Positions 53,755-62,280 of a stretch of 64,000 bases of DNA are shown here, piece after piece. The stretch's first letter is position 1, and each line of letters opens with the position of its first letter. The stretch comes from Sphingomonas azotifigens NBRC 15497 (GTDB lineage Bacteria > Pseudomonadota > Alphaproteobacteria > Sphingomonadales > Sphingomonadaceae): the NCBI RefSeq assembly GCF_002091475.1, contig NZ_BCTR01000028.1:62001-126000 (forward strand). Reading direction: 5' to 3'. A model generated the notes under the pieces. The model was given only the letters and a program-made list of their open reading frames with translations. It searched no databases and had not been told where the DNA came from. The position numbers were made by a program, and so were the translations under genes.

Positions 53755-55524
53755 ATGCGTCCCGATCCCATTGAACATCTCCGCCGGGTTTTCGGCTATG
53801 ACGCCTTTCGCGGCGTGCAGGCCTCGGTGGTCGACCGCGTCATGGCGGGCCAGCGCACGCTTGCGGTGATGCCCACCGGTGCGGGCAAGTCGCTGACCTA
53901 TCAGCTGCCTTCGGTGATGCTGGAGGGCACCTGCGTCGTCGTCAGCCCGCTGATCGCGCTGATGCACGACCAGCTGCGTGCAGCCGAAGCCGTCGGCATC
54001 CGCGCGGCGACGCTCACCAGCGTCGACGACAATCGCGCCGAAACCATCGAGCGCTTTCGCGCCGGGCAGCTTGACCTGCTCTATATTGCCCCGGAGCGCG
54101 CCTCGGGCGAAGGCTTCCGCAACCTGCTGACGCAAGCCCCGCTCAGCCTGTTCGCGATAGACGAGGCGCATTGCGTTTCCGAATGGGGGCATGATTTCCG
54201 CCCTGACTACCGGCTGCTCCGCCCGCTGCTCGACCGCTTTCCGGAGGTACCGCGGCTAGCGCTGACCGCCACGGCGGACGCGCATACCCGTGCCGACATC
54301 CTCGAACAGCTGGGCATTCCGGAAGACGGGCTTATCGTCGCCGGCTTCGACCGGCCGAACATCCGCTACCATATCGCCCCGCGCGAGAACACGACGCGCC
54401 AGATCATCGACATCGTCGCGGAGAATCCCGGCCCCGGCATCGTCTATGCCCAGACGCGCAAGGGCGTGGAGCAGCTCGCCGAGAAGCTGGCGGCGGAGAC
54501 CGGGCGGCCGGTGCTGCCCTATCATGCCGGGCTCGATCCCGAGGTGCGGCGGCGCAACCAGGCGCAGTTCGTCGCGAGCGAGGACATGGTGGTGGTCGCC
54601 ACCGTGGCGTTCGGCATGGGGATCGACAAGCCCGACGTGCGCTTCGTCGCCCATGCCGGGCTGCCCAAGTCGATCGAGGCCTATTACCAGGAAACCGGCC
54701 GCGCGGGACGCGACGGCGATCCGTCGGTCGCGCACCTGTTCTGGGGTGCCGACGATTTCGCGCGTGCCCGCCAGCGGATCGGCGAAGTGGAATCCTCGCG
54801 CCAGCCCGGCGAGCGCGCCCGACTTACGGCACTCGGTGCGCTGGTCGAGACGGCGGGGTGCCGTCGCCGCATCCTCCTGAAGCATTTCGGCGAGGATCCG
54901 CCCGAGACCTGCGGCAATTGCGACAACTGCCTCAATCCGCCGGCGGCGATCGACGCCAGCGTCACGGCGCAAAAATTCCTTTCGGCGGTGTTCCGCACCG
55001 GCATGCTGTACGGTGTCGGCTATATCGAGGGCATCCTCACCGGCGTCTCGACCGAGCGCAGCCTGATGAACGGGCATGAGAAACTGTCCGTTTTCGGCAT
55101 CGTCGATGGGGACGAGGTGGCGATGCTCAAGCCCGTGTCGCGGGCGCTGCTGCTGCGCGACGCGCTGCGCACCAACGAGCATGGCGGGCTGGAGTTCGGT
55201 CCCGAGGCACGGCCGATTCTCAAGGGTGAGGCAAAGCTGGAGCTTGTCCTGCCGCCCAAGCGCGAACGGCGTCGCCGCGGCGCCAAGGGGTCGGTGCCCA
55301 ACCCGGTCGGGAATCCGTTGTTCGAGGCGCTACGCGCCAAGCGCCGCGAGATCGCGCAGGAGACCGGGCTGCCGCCCTATGTGATCTTCCATGATTCGGT
55401 GCTGCGCGACATGGCGATGGTGCGCCCGTCGTCGCTGGCGGAGATGGGGCAGCTCTCGGGCGTCGGCGCGCGCAAGCTGGATGCCTATGGGCAGGAGTTC
55501 CTGAACGTCCTTCGCCAGTTCTGA
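53755..55524 (+). CDS. recQ: ATP-dependent DNA helicase RecQ
   Basis: 3'-5' helicase in recombination and fork restart. 589 residues: Walker A MPTGAGKSLTYQLP, DEAHCVSEWGHDF (DEAH), FGMGIDKPDVRFV, ETGRAGRDG; the zinc site CRRRILLKHF...CGNCDNC; the RQC winged helix, and a single HRDC domain (NPLFEALRAKRREIA to LDAYGQEFLNVL). ATG at 53755 (MRPDPIEHL) fits the family start; 53746 is possible. No LexA box (GTTC-N7-GTTC) was seen in its immediate upstream. Confidence 0.96.
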   Translation: MRPDPIEHLRRVFGYDAFRGVQASVVDRVMAGQRTLAVMPTGAGKSLTYQLPSVMLEGTCVVVSPLIALMHDQLRAAEAVGIRAATLTSVDDNRAETIERFRAGQLDLLYIAPERASGEGFRNLLTQAPLSLFAIDEAHCVSEWGHDFRPDYRLLRPLLDRFPEVPRLALTATADAHTRADILEQLGIPEDGLIVAGFDRPNIRYHIAPRENTTRQIIDIVAENPGPGIVYAQTRKGVEQLAEKLAAETGRPVLPYHAGLDPEVRRRNQAQFVASEDMVVVATVAFGMGIDKPDVRFVAHAGLPKSIEAYYQETGRAGRDGDPSVAHLFWGADDFARARQRIGEVESSRQPGERARLTALGALVETAGCRRRILLKHFGEDPPETCGNCDNCLNPPAAIDASVTAQKFLSAVFRTGMLYGVGYIEGILTGVSTERSLMNGHEKLSVFGIVDGDEVAMLKPVSRALLLRDALRTNEHGGLEFGPEARPILKGEAKLELVLPPKRERRRRGAKGSVPNPVGNPLFEALRAKRREIAQETGLPPYVIFHDSVLRDMAMVRPSSLAEMGQLSGVGARKLDAYGQEFLNVLRQF

Positions 55525-55588
55525 TCGGCTTCCTCAGGGCGTCGGCGCGCGCTACAGCCGCAGACGCAATTCAGAAGGAGGACCTGCC

Positions 55589-56014
55589 ATGCCCAACAAG
55601 ATCGACGACAGCATCTCGGTGGCGCCGCAGATCCGGCCCGAGGACGTGCCGGCACTTGCGGCGGCGGGATTCGTGCACATCATCAACAACCGCCCCGAGG
55701 GCGAGGAGTTCGGCCAGCCGACCGGCGCGCAGATCGCCGAGGCCGCCGAGGCGGCGGGGCTCGGCTATACCGAGATCCCGGTGACGCCGGGCGGTTTCTC
55801 GATGGCGCAGGTCGAGGCGATGGCCGAGGCGTTGGGCTCGGTGGACGGGCCGGTGCTGGCATACTGCCGCTCGGGCACCCGCTCGTGCAACCTCTGGGCG
55901 CTGGCCAGCGCCTACAAGGGCCGCGCGCCGGAGGAACTGGTCGCGAAGGGCGCGGGCGCGGGGTACGACCTTTCCGGCATTCGGCCGGCGCTGGCGCAGC
56001 TGGCCGGGAAGTAA
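55589..56014 (+). CDS. TIGR01244-type sulfur transferase/phosphatase-fold protein (DUF442)
   Basis: A 141-residue protein of the beta-lactamase-hydrolase-like/DUF442 group: ISVAPQIRPEDVPALAAAGFVHIINNRPEGE, then the P-loop CxxxxxR motif in YCRSGTRSCNLWALA. The cysteine is kept, so a phosphatase or sulfur-transferase activity is possible but unproven. ATG at 55589 has a strong AGAAGGAGG site. It lies alone, 64 bp after recQ. Confidence 0.85.
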   Translation: MPNKIDDSISVAPQIRPEDVPALAAAGFVHIINNRPEGEEFGQPTGAQIAEAAEAAGLGYTEIPVTPGGFSMAQVEAMAEALGSVDGPVLAYCRSGTRSCNLWALASAYKGRAPEELVAKGAGAGYDLSGIRPALAQLAGK

Positions 56015-56032
56015 GCCTTCCACTCTATCGTT

Positions 56033-56054
56033 CCCCTCTCGCAAGCGGGAGGGG
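56033..56054. repeat. G/C-rich hairpin repeat, further copy
   Basis: CCCCTCTCGC (56033-56042) and GCGGGAGGGG (56045-56054) form a 10-bp stem with one mismatch, resembling the hairpins at 9914-9933 and 10051-10072. It is intergenic, after the DUF442 gene. Confidence 0.65.
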
Positions 56055-56096
56055 AACGCTTGCTGCAAGCGGCGGACCTCGGCGAACCCCGCACAT

Positions 56097-56128
56097 AAAA
56101 AATGGGCTGGTGGTTGCCCACCAGCCCA
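56097..56128 (-). terminator. intrinsic terminator of the glnK-amtB operon
   Basis: Minus-strand stem TGGGCTGGTGG (56128-56118)/CCACCAGCCCA (56113-56103), loop GCAA, then TTTTTT (56102-56097). It lies about 67 bases after the amtB stop codon. Confidence 0.93.
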
Positions 56129-56194
56129 GTCGTCCGCAGGAGGAACCTCGGTGGGGCGCCGCGGCAGGAGAGGATCCCGCGGCGCCCGAACTTG

Positions 56195-57622
56195 TCAGTA
56201 GTTGTAGGCGCGCTCGCCATGCTCGTTGATGTCGAGCCCTTCGACTTCCACTTCCTTGGAGGGGCGGATGCCGATGGTGAGCTTCAGGCCGTAGAACAGG
56301 ATGGCGGAGACGCCGCCCGACCAGACCAGCGTCAGCAGCACCGCCTCGAGCTGGGTGACCAGCTGGGTAGCCATGTCGTAGCTGGGCGCGGCAACCGCCG
56401 GGAACTTGGTGTAGTCGATCACGCCCTGGCCGCCGAGCTTCGGATCGGCGACGATCGCGGTGCCGAGCGCACCCAGGATACCGCCGATGCAGTGCACGCC
56501 GAACACGTCGAGCGAGTCGTCATACTTCAGCTTGTTCTTCACCGTGGTGACGAAGAAGAAGCAGACCGGCGACACGACCAGGCCGAGCACGATCGAGGTC
56601 ATCGGCGCGGCATAGCCCGAGGCCGGGGTGATCGCGACGAGGCCGGCGACCGCGCCGGTAACGCCACCCAGCAGCGACGGCTTCTTGTGCACGACCTGCT
56701 CGATCACCGCCCAGCTGACCGCTGCCGCGGCGGTGGCGACGAAGGTGTTGATAAAGGCCACTGCGGTGACGCCGTTCGATTCGAGGTTGGAACCGGCGTT
56801 GAAGCCGAACCAGCCCACCCACAGCAGCGAGGCGCCGATCATGGTCATGGTCAGCGAGTGCGGCGGCATCGGCTCGCTCTTGAAGCCCACGCGCTTGCCG
56901 ATCACGAGGCAGCCGACCAGGCCGGCAATGCCCGCATTGATGTGGACGACGGTGCCGCCGGCGAAGTCGAGCGCGCCCTTGCCCCACAGGAAGCCATAGT
57001 CGGTCGGCGTGTCGACCAGGAAGTCCGGGCCCGCCCAGTACCAGACCATGTGCGCGATCGGGAAATAGACGATCGTCATCCACAGCACCGTGAAGATGAT
57101 GAGGGGCGTGAACTTCACGCGCTCGGCAAAGGCACCGACGATCAGCGCCGGCGTGATGCAGGCGAAGGTCATCTGGAAGCAGACGAACGCGAATTCAGGG
57201 ATGTAGACGTTGTTCGAGAAGGTCGCGGCATAGGTGCTGCCGCTGACCCCGATCAGGAACGCCTTGGAGAAACCGCCGAAGAACTGGTTGGCGCCACCAC
57301 TGGTGAACGCCATCGAATAGCCCCAGGTGCACCACACCAGCGATGCGACCGAGACGATCATGAACACCTGCATCAGCACCGAGAGCATGTTCTTGGTGCG
57401 CACCAGGCCGCCATAGAACAGCGCCAGCGCCGGCACCGACATCAGCAGCACCAGCGCCGAGGAGATCAGCATCCAGGCGGTGTCGCCCTTGTTCACCATC
57501 GTCGCCTGCTGGGCGACGGTGGGCGCCTTGATCAGTGCCGGGGACTGTGCCCAGGCGGGCATCGCCGCGACGACCGCGGCCGCTCCGAGCGCGAGCCCGG
57601 CGGTCTTCCATCCTTGCTTCAT
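56195..57622 (-). CDS. amtB: ammonium transporter AmtB
   Basis: Inner-membrane ammonium channel. 475 residues, with a cleavable leader ending AWAQ, then eleven hydrophobic helices, FYGGLVRTKNMLSVLMQ, VHINAGIAGLVG (first pore histidine) and FGVHCIGGILGALGTA (second). ATG at 57622 is used; an ATG at 57640 would overlap the glnK stop. It is downstream of glnK by 14 bases, the standard GlnK-AmtB regulatory pair, behind a sigma-54-type promoter. Confidence 0.96.
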   Translation of the reverse strand: MKQGWKTAGLALGAAAVVAAMPAWAQSPALIKAPTVAQQATMVNKGDTAWMLISSALVLLMSVPALALFYGGLVRTKNMLSVLMQVFMIVSVASLVWCTWGYSMAFTSGGANQFFGGFSKAFLIGVSGSTYAATFSNNVYIPEFAFVCFQMTFACITPALIVGAFAERVKFTPLIIFTVLWMTIVYFPIAHMVWYWAGPDFLVDTPTDYGFLWGKGALDFAGGTVVHINAGIAGLVGCLVIGKRVGFKSEPMPPHSLTMTMIGASLLWVGWFGFNAGSNLESNGVTAVAFINTFVATAAAAVSWAVIEQVVHKKPSLLGGVTGAVAGLVAITPASGYAAPMTSIVLGLVVSPVCFFFVTTVKNKLKYDDSLDVFGVHCIGGILGALGTAIVADPKLGGQGVIDYTKFPAVAAPSYDMATQLVTQLEAVLLTLVWSGGVSAILFYGLKLTIGIRPSKEVEVEGLDINEHGERAYNY

Positions 57623-57636
57623 TGCTACCCCCTTGC

Positions 57637-57975
57637 TCACAGCGCCGTCTCGTCGGTCTCGCCGGTGCGGATGCGCACGGCCTGGCCCATGTCGAGGACG
57701 AAGATCTTGCCGTCACCGATCGCCCCGGTCGCTGCCGCGGCCTGGATCGCCTCGACGGCACGGTCGGCAAGATCGCTGCCCACGGCGACCTCGATCTTGA
57801 TCTTCGGCACCATGTTCGTGCTGTACTCGGCGCCGCGATAAATCTCGGTCTGGCCCTTCTGGCGGCCGAACCCCTTCACTTCGGTCACGGTCATGCCCGT
57901 CACCCCGACAGCGGTGAGCGCCTCGCGCACCTCGTCGAGCTTGAAGGGTTTGATGATGGCGATGATGAGCTTCAT
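57637..57975 (-). CDS. glnK: P-II nitrogen regulatory protein GlnK
   Basis: Signal protein that senses 2-oxoglutarate and ATP and blocks AmtB. 112 residues: MKLIIAIIKPFKLDEVREAL, T-loop GFGRQKGQTEIYRGAEY with the uridylylation Tyr51, and IFVLDMGQAVRIRTGE. ATG at 57975 is the family start; the long upstream frame is not conserved. It heads the operon with amtB and lies behind a consensus sigma-54 promoter. Confidence 0.96.
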   Translation of the reverse strand: MKLIIAIIKPFKLDEVREALTAVGVTGMTVTEVKGFGRQKGQTEIYRGAEYSTNMVPKIKIEVAVGSDLADRAVEAIQAAAATGAIGDGKIFVLDMGQAVRIRTGETDETAL

Positions 57976-58011
57976 TTCGCCCCCTCTGGCGGTTGTCCCG
58001 GGAGCTATTCC

Positions 58012-58027
58012 TGCAAACGACGTGCCA
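58012..58027 (-). promoter_or_regulatory. sigma-54 promoter of glnK-amtB
   Basis: Minus strand TGGCACGTCGTTTGCA (58027-58012) matches TGGCACG-N4-TTGCW exactly. Its -12 element lies about 40 bases upstream of the glnK start. No clear NtrC dyad is visible beyond a GC palindrome near 58045. Confidence 0.88.
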
Positions 58028-58123
58028 AATGGAACGCACAGCGCAGCTGCGCGTTTGCCGCCGCCAAATATTACGAAGTGGTGAATTTTGCGCCGCTGCG
58101 CTGCCCAAAAAACGGGCAGGGGC

Positions 58124-58732
58124 TCATTGCAGCGTTGCGCTGTCCTCGCCGTGCCGGCCAAAGAACTGCATCAGCTGGACGATCAGCTCGGCGCGGTCGG
58201 CCAGCGAGGGCGCTTCGAGCAGCGCCTGCTTCGAGGCGGCGTCGAATGGCGCGATCTGGGCGATGCCGTTGACCAGCGATTCATCGTCGAGCCGCGTCAC
58301 CGCCTCCCAATCGACCATGTAGCCCAGGCCATCGGCGAAGCGCCGCGACTCCATCTCGATCGAGGCGCGGGCTGCGAGCGACAGTTGTTCGGACTCACCG
58401 GCCGCTTCCAGCGTCGCCTCGACCTGGCGGAACGGTGTGCCCACTTCCAGCTCGCGAACGATGGTGAAGCGCGTCAGGCCTTCGAGCACGATGTTGAAGC
58501 GGCCATCGTCGAGCGCCTCCACATCGGCGATCCGGCCGACACAGCCGATATCGAACAGCGTCGGCGGATCGCGGTCGTCGCGCGGCTGGACCATGCCGAT
58601 GCGACGATCCCGCGCGAGGGCCTCGGAGACCATCGCGCGGTAGCGCGGCTCGAAGATGTGGAGCGGCAGGTGCATGCGCGGGAAGAGCAGCGCACCTGCC
58701 AGAGGAAACACCGAGAGCCGCGTCGTCTTCAT
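58124..58732 (-). CDS. LON peptidase substrate-binding-domain protein
   Basis: A 202-residue stand-alone Lon N-terminal (LAN) domain: LSVFPLAGALLFPRMHLPLHIFEPRYRAMVSEAL, DIGCVGRIADVEALDDGRFNIVLEGLTRF. There is no ATPase or protease domain. The family is common and of unclear function. ATG at 58732 overlaps the cnoX-like stop (ATGA), coupling both genes. Confidence 0.88.
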   Translation of the reverse strand: MKTTRLSVFPLAGALLFPRMHLPLHIFEPRYRAMVSEALARDRRIGMVQPRDDRDPPTLFDIGCVGRIADVEALDDGRFNIVLEGLTRFTIVRELEVGTPFRQVEATLEAAGESEQLSLAARASIEMESRRFADGLGYMVDWEAVTRLDDESLVNGIAQIAPFDAASKQALLEAPSLADRAELIVQLMQFFGRHGEDSATLQ

Positions 58733-59640
58733 CCGAACAGGATCTGCGACAGCTTGCGCCGCTGGGCCGCGACCCAGGGGTCTTCGAGACCCACCACTTC
58801 GAACAGCTTGAGCAGCCGCTGGCGGGCGGCCCCCTCGTTCCACGCGCGATCGTCGCGCACCATGGCGAGCAGCGTCTCGGCGGCGCCTTCGCGATCGCCC
58901 GCCGCCATCTGGCCGCCGGCGAGTTCGTAGCGCGCATCCATGTCCTCGGGATTCGCGGCAGCGCGCGCGGCGAGGCCGGCGAGATCGCCGACCGGCTGCG
59001 CTTCGCGGGCGAGGCTCAGCGCGGCGCGGGCACGCTCGACCTCGGGCGCCTTGGCGGCGTCGCCCGGGATCGCGTCGAGCGCGGCCTGGGCCTCGTCATG
59101 GCGGCCCAGCGCGGTCAGCGCCCGGACGCGGCCGGCGGCGACCACCGCATGGTCGGGTGCGATCTCGGCGATCTGGTCGAAGATCGACAGCGCACGCTCG
59201 GCATCGCCGTCGGCCAGCACCTGCTCGCCCATCGCGATCAGCGGCTCAAGCTCGGCTTCTGCCTCGGCTTCCTCGCCGCTGATCGGCAGCTGGCGCAGAA
59301 TCTGGTCGAGCATCGTGCGCAGCTGCGATTCGGTGCGCGCGCTGGTCAGGTCGGCGACCAGCTGGCCCTGGAACATCGCATAGACCGTGGGGATCGAGCG
59401 GACCTGGAATTGGCTGGCGATGAAGTTGTTCTTGTCGACGTCGATCTTGGCCAGCATCACGCCCTTGGGGGCATATTCGTCGGTGACCTTTTCGATCACC
59501 GGGCCCAGCGCCTTGCACGGCCCGCACCATTCGGCCCAGAAATCGATGATGACGAGCTTCGACATCGACGGCTCGACGACGTCCTTGCGGAAGGCGTCTA
59601 CCGCCTGTTTGTCGGCGGGGCTCAAACCAAGCGTGGCCAA
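58729..59640 (-). CDS. cnoX: thioredoxin-fold co-chaperone with TPR tail (CnoX/YbbN-like)
   Basis: A 303-residue thioredoxin-domain protein (VIIDFWAEWCGPCKALGPVIEKV, active-site CGPC) followed by a tetratricopeptide-like helical tail (about 130-300). In E. coli, CnoX protects proteins from oxidative aggregation and passes them to chaperones. The WCGPC redox pair is intact here, whereas E. coli CnoX has SxxC, so it may be a thiol reductase. ATG at 59640 is used. Coupled to the LON-domain gene. Confidence 0.87.
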   Translation of the reverse strand: MATLGLSPADKQAVDAFRKDVVEPSMSKLVIIDFWAEWCGPCKALGPVIEKVTDEYAPKGVMLAKIDVDKNNFIASQFQVRSIPTVYAMFQGQLVADLTSARTESQLRTMLDQILRQLPISGEEAEAEAELEPLIAMGEQVLADGDAERALSIFDQIAEIAPDHAVVAAGRVRALTALGRHDEAQAALDAIPGDAAKAPEVERARAALSLAREAQPVGDLAGLAARAAANPEDMDARYELAGGQMAAGDREGAAETLLAMVRDDRAWNEGAARQRLLKLFEVVGLEDPWVAAQRRKLSQILFG

Positions 59641-59845
59641 AATGCGCTCCTTCAGGCGAACTGCGGGTGCCGGCGCCTCTGACGGGCGCGCGGGCGGGTC
59701 GTCCCCTATTTGGGCGTTCGAGGCCGAACCGCCAAGTCTTTTCCAAAAAGTGCAAAAGGGGGGTTGCGCACTGCAAAAGCCGCTGTTAGTTGGCCCGCCT
59801 CACCCGCCGAGAGCGCTTCGAAACGCTCCCGGCCACAACGCCAGA

Positions 59846-59920
59846 GCGGGCGTAGCTCAGGGGTAGAGCACAACCTTGCCAAGGTTGGGGTCGAGGGTTC
59901 GAATCCCTTCGCCCGCTCCA
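59846..59920 (+). tRNA. tRNA-Gly (GCC anticodon)
   Basis: Cloverleaf by eye: acceptor GCGGGCG pairing with CGCCCGC, D-arm GCTCAGGGGTAGAGC, anticodon arm AACCTTGCCAAGGTT (anticodon GCC), TpsiC arm AGGGTTCGAATCCCT, and an encoded CCA. A single isolated gene with no attached integrase or repeated 3' end. Confidence 0.97.
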
Positions 59921-60031
59921 GCGTTTCCGGCGATCACGCCGTTCCGCTGCCATCACGATATTGTGGCTTCCCGACATGGATCGGCAGGCATTGGCTGCTA
60001 CAGGCCCCCTCCGGCTATTCGGAGACATCGC

Positions 60032-60430
60032 ATGCATTCCCTACCTATCGCGCTGATACTGGCCACGCTGGTGACCGGCGCCGACGAGCGGCCGCAGCCC
60101 TCGGTGTGGCGCAACCCCAGCAACAGCGTGCATGTCCGCGCCGAGCCCTGTGGCGCCGACAGCATGTGCGCAACGGTGATCTGGGCCAGCGACAAGGCCA
60201 AGGCCGATGCCCAGCGGGGCGGCACCAAGCAGCTGATCGGCACGCAATTGTTCCAGAATTTCAAGATCGTGCGCGCAGGCCTGTGGAAGGGCACGGTGTT
60301 CGTGCCGGATATCAATCAGCGTTTCAGCGGCACCGTGACCGTGGTCGATGAAAACACCATCGTCGGCAAGGGCTGCGCGCTGCTCGGCGCGGTGTGCAAG
60401 GCGCAGACCTGGACGCGCGTGCGGCCCTGA
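60032..60430 (+). CDS. exported DUF2147 family protein
   Basis: A 132-residue protein with a short signal peptide (HSLPIALILATLVTG) and a DUF2147 beta-rich domain (VWRNPSNSVHVRAEPCG, GLWKGTVFVPDINQRFSGTVTV, GCALLGAVCKAQTW). Function unknown. ATG at 60032 is preceded by GGAGA at 60021-60025. It lies downstream of the tRNA and is convergent with the GntR gene. Confidence 0.85.
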   Translation: MHSLPIALILATLVTGADERPQPSVWRNPSNSVHVRAEPCGADSMCATVIWASDKAKADAQRGGTKQLIGTQLFQNFKIVRAGLWKGTVFVPDINQRFSGTVTVVDENTIVGKGCALLGAVCKAQTWTRVRP

Positions 60431-60435
60431 CCGAC

Positions 60436-61131
60436 TCAGGGCATCAGCCGCTTTCGCCCTTCCGACAGATGCCAGCGCATCGCCAGCGCCGCGCCGTCCG
60501 CATCCTGCGCGCGGATCGCCTCGACGACGGTTTCGTGCTCGCGCACCATCGCCGCGATTGGCTCGGCCTCGCGCAACCGGGCGATGTCGACCCCGGCGCG
60601 CATGATTCGCATGGTCTCCTCGTGGAGATGCTCGAACGCCTTTTCGAAGGCGGGATTGGCGGTGGCGCGGAAGATCGCGCGGTGCAGCCGCCAATCTTCG
60701 TCATGCGCAGGATCGCTCGAGAGCAGGGCCTTGCGGAGATCAGCCATCGCCGATTCGATCTCCGCCATCTGCTCGGGCGAGCGTCGGCGCGCTGCCAGTC
60801 GTGCGGCTTCCGATTCGAGCGCGAATCGCACCTCATAGGTGCCGAGCGTCGCCGAAAGCTCGTCGAACGCCATATGTGCGCCCAGTCGCAGCGACGGGCG
60901 GCGCATCACATAGGAGCCGGCGCCACGGCGCGCTTCGGTGATGCCGTCGGCAGCCAAGCGGACCAGCGCCTCGCGCACCACCGTGCGCGACATGCCGAAG
61001 CTCTCGGCCAGGCGCGATTCGGACGGCAGGCGATCGCCAATGCTGAGGCCGTCCAGAATGATTTCGACGATGCGCGAATAGGCCTGGTCGGCAAGGCGCT
61101 GGTCGGTGGCGGGGCTGAGGTTTCGCGACAT
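60436..61131 (-). CDS. GntR family regulator, FadR/FCD subfamily
   Basis: A 231-residue regulator: winged helix ADQAYSRIVEIILDGLSIGDRLPSESRLAESFGMSRTVVREALVRLAADGITEARRGAGSYV, and the all-helical FCD ligand domain with the metal-binding region RLHRAIFRATANPAFEKAFEHLHEE. ATG at 61131 is used; an ATG at 61155 is also in frame. Ligand and targets are unknown. Divergent from the DUF72 gene with a 63-bp gap. Confidence 0.88.
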   Translation of the reverse strand: MSRNLSPATDQRLADQAYSRIVEIILDGLSIGDRLPSESRLAESFGMSRTVVREALVRLAADGITEARRGAGSYVMRRPSLRLGAHMAFDELSATLGTYEVRFALESEAARLAARRRSPEQMAEIESAMADLRKALLSSDPAHDEDWRLHRAIFRATANPAFEKAFEHLHEETMRIMRAGVDIARLREAEPIAAMVREHETVVEAIRAQDADGAALAMRWHLSEGRKRLMP

Positions 61132-61194
61132 CGCCGCCCAAGATACTAAGGCCATGGAAAATGGCGAGTCGCGCCATCGTCTTAGGAGCTGCCG

Positions 61195-61998
61195 ATGTCC
61201 GATTCCTTCGCCCCCATCCGCGTCGGCATCGGCGGCTGGACCTTCGAGCCGTGGCGCGGCACCTTCTATCCCGACAAGCTGCCGCAGAAGCGCGAGCTGG
61301 AATATGCAGCGGCCGCGCTCACCGCGATCGAGATCAACGGCACCTATTATTCCACCTTCAAGCCCGCCAGCTTCGCCGGCTGGGCGGCGGCGGCGCCCGA
61401 GGGTTTCGTCTATACGGTGAAGGGCTCGCGCTTCGTCACCAACCGCAAGGTGCTGGCCGAGGCGGGCGAATCGATCGCGCGGTTCTGCGGGCAGGGGCTG
61501 ACCGAACTGGGCGACAAGCTCGGGCCGATCTTCTGGCAGTTCATGGCGACCAAGAAGTTCGACGCGGCGGATTTCGGCGCGTTCCTGCAACTGCTGCCGG
61601 CCGAGCAGGACGGCGTAAAGCTGCGCCACGCGGTGCAGGTGCGGCACGAAAGCTTTCAGACGCCCGAATTCGTCGCGCTGTGCCGAGCGGCCGGCGTCGG
61701 AATCGTCTTCGCCGACTCGCCGCAATATCCCGGGCTCGCTGATGTCAGCGGCGACTTCGTCTATGCGCGGCTCGAAGCAGGCGAGGACGACAATCCCTTT
61801 TGCTACCCCGAGGCCGAGTTGCCGCGCTGGGTGGACGCCGCCAAGACCTGGGCGGCGGGGGGCCAGCCCGAGGGGCTGCCGACCTTCGCGCCGGAGCCCG
61901 CGCCGGTGCAGCCGCGCGAGACCTTCGTCTTCTTCATCCATGGGGGTAAGGTTCGCGCACCGGCAGGTGCCCAGGAGCTCATCCGCAGGCTCGGCTGA
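61195..61998 (+). CDS. DUF72 family protein (YecE-like TIM-barrel)
   Basis: A 267-residue DUF72 protein of the conserved TIM-barrel-like family without an assigned reaction: IRVGIGGWTFEPWRGTFYPDKLPQKRELEYAAA, AIEINGTYYST, QFMATKKF and a closing FVFFIHGGKVRAPAGAQELIRRL. ATG at 61195 follows an AGGAG site. Divergent from the GntR gene; a small acidic-protein gene follows. Confidence 0.88.
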   Translation: MSDSFAPIRVGIGGWTFEPWRGTFYPDKLPQKRELEYAAAALTAIEINGTYYSTFKPASFAGWAAAAPEGFVYTVKGSRFVTNRKVLAEAGESIARFCGQGLTELGDKLGPIFWQFMATKKFDAADFGAFLQLLPAEQDGVKLRHAVQVRHESFQTPEFVALCRAAGVGIVFADSPQYPGLADVSGDFVYARLEAGEDDNPFCYPEAELPRWVDAAKTWAAGGQPEGLPTFAPEPAPVQPRETFVFFIHGGKVRAPAGAQELIRRLG

Positions 61999-62057
61999 AC
62001 GGCGAACCCTTTGCGCCGGCGCTTCGTTGATCGCGTGCAACCCCGAGGAGGCCCAGC

Positions 62058-62168
62058 ATGATTCACGATCCCGAACCGCAGCAGCCGCAGGACGACGAAG
62101 CCGAAGCGATGGAAGAGGCCCAGAAGGACGCCGCCGAGGAGCGCGAGGAAGAAGGCGGCTATCAATAA
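62058..62168 (+). CDS. small highly acidic protein, 36 residues
   Basis: A short frame beginning at ATG 62058, 6 bases after GAGGAGG (62045-62051), and ending TAA at 62168. The protein starts MIHDPEPQQPQDDEAEAMEE; 14 of 36 residues are Asp or Glu, with few basic residues. No family is recognised. The strong ribosome-binding site and clean frame support a real gene, but composition alone cannot show function. Confidence 0.6.
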   Translation: MIHDPEPQQPQDDEAEAMEEAQKDAAEEREEEGGYQ

Positions 62169-62256
62169 GGTCGGCGGCGCGGCGGCGGAAATGCGCGGCG
62201 CCGCCGCTCCGACATTGGGATTTTTCCGGGGGCGTTCAAGGTCTAGCCAAGCCGCC

Positions 62257-62275
62257 GAGTAATTGATAATCACTC
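62257..62275. promoter_or_regulatory. Fur-box-like site before feoA
   Basis: GAGTAATTGATAATCACTC contains the Fur core GATAATCA and matches the 19-bp Fur consensus at about 13 positions, with GAGT/ACTC inverted ends. It ends 5 bases before the feoA start, where it could block initiation of feoAB. It could equally bind Irr or RirA-type regulators used by alphaproteobacteria. Confidence 0.65.
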
Positions 62276-62280
62276 GCAGC

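Noticed and set aside
59846-59920. tRNA-Gly as an integration site for a mobile element
   Set aside because: No integrase gene or repeated tRNA 3' end is visible on either side, and neighbouring genes look ordinary.
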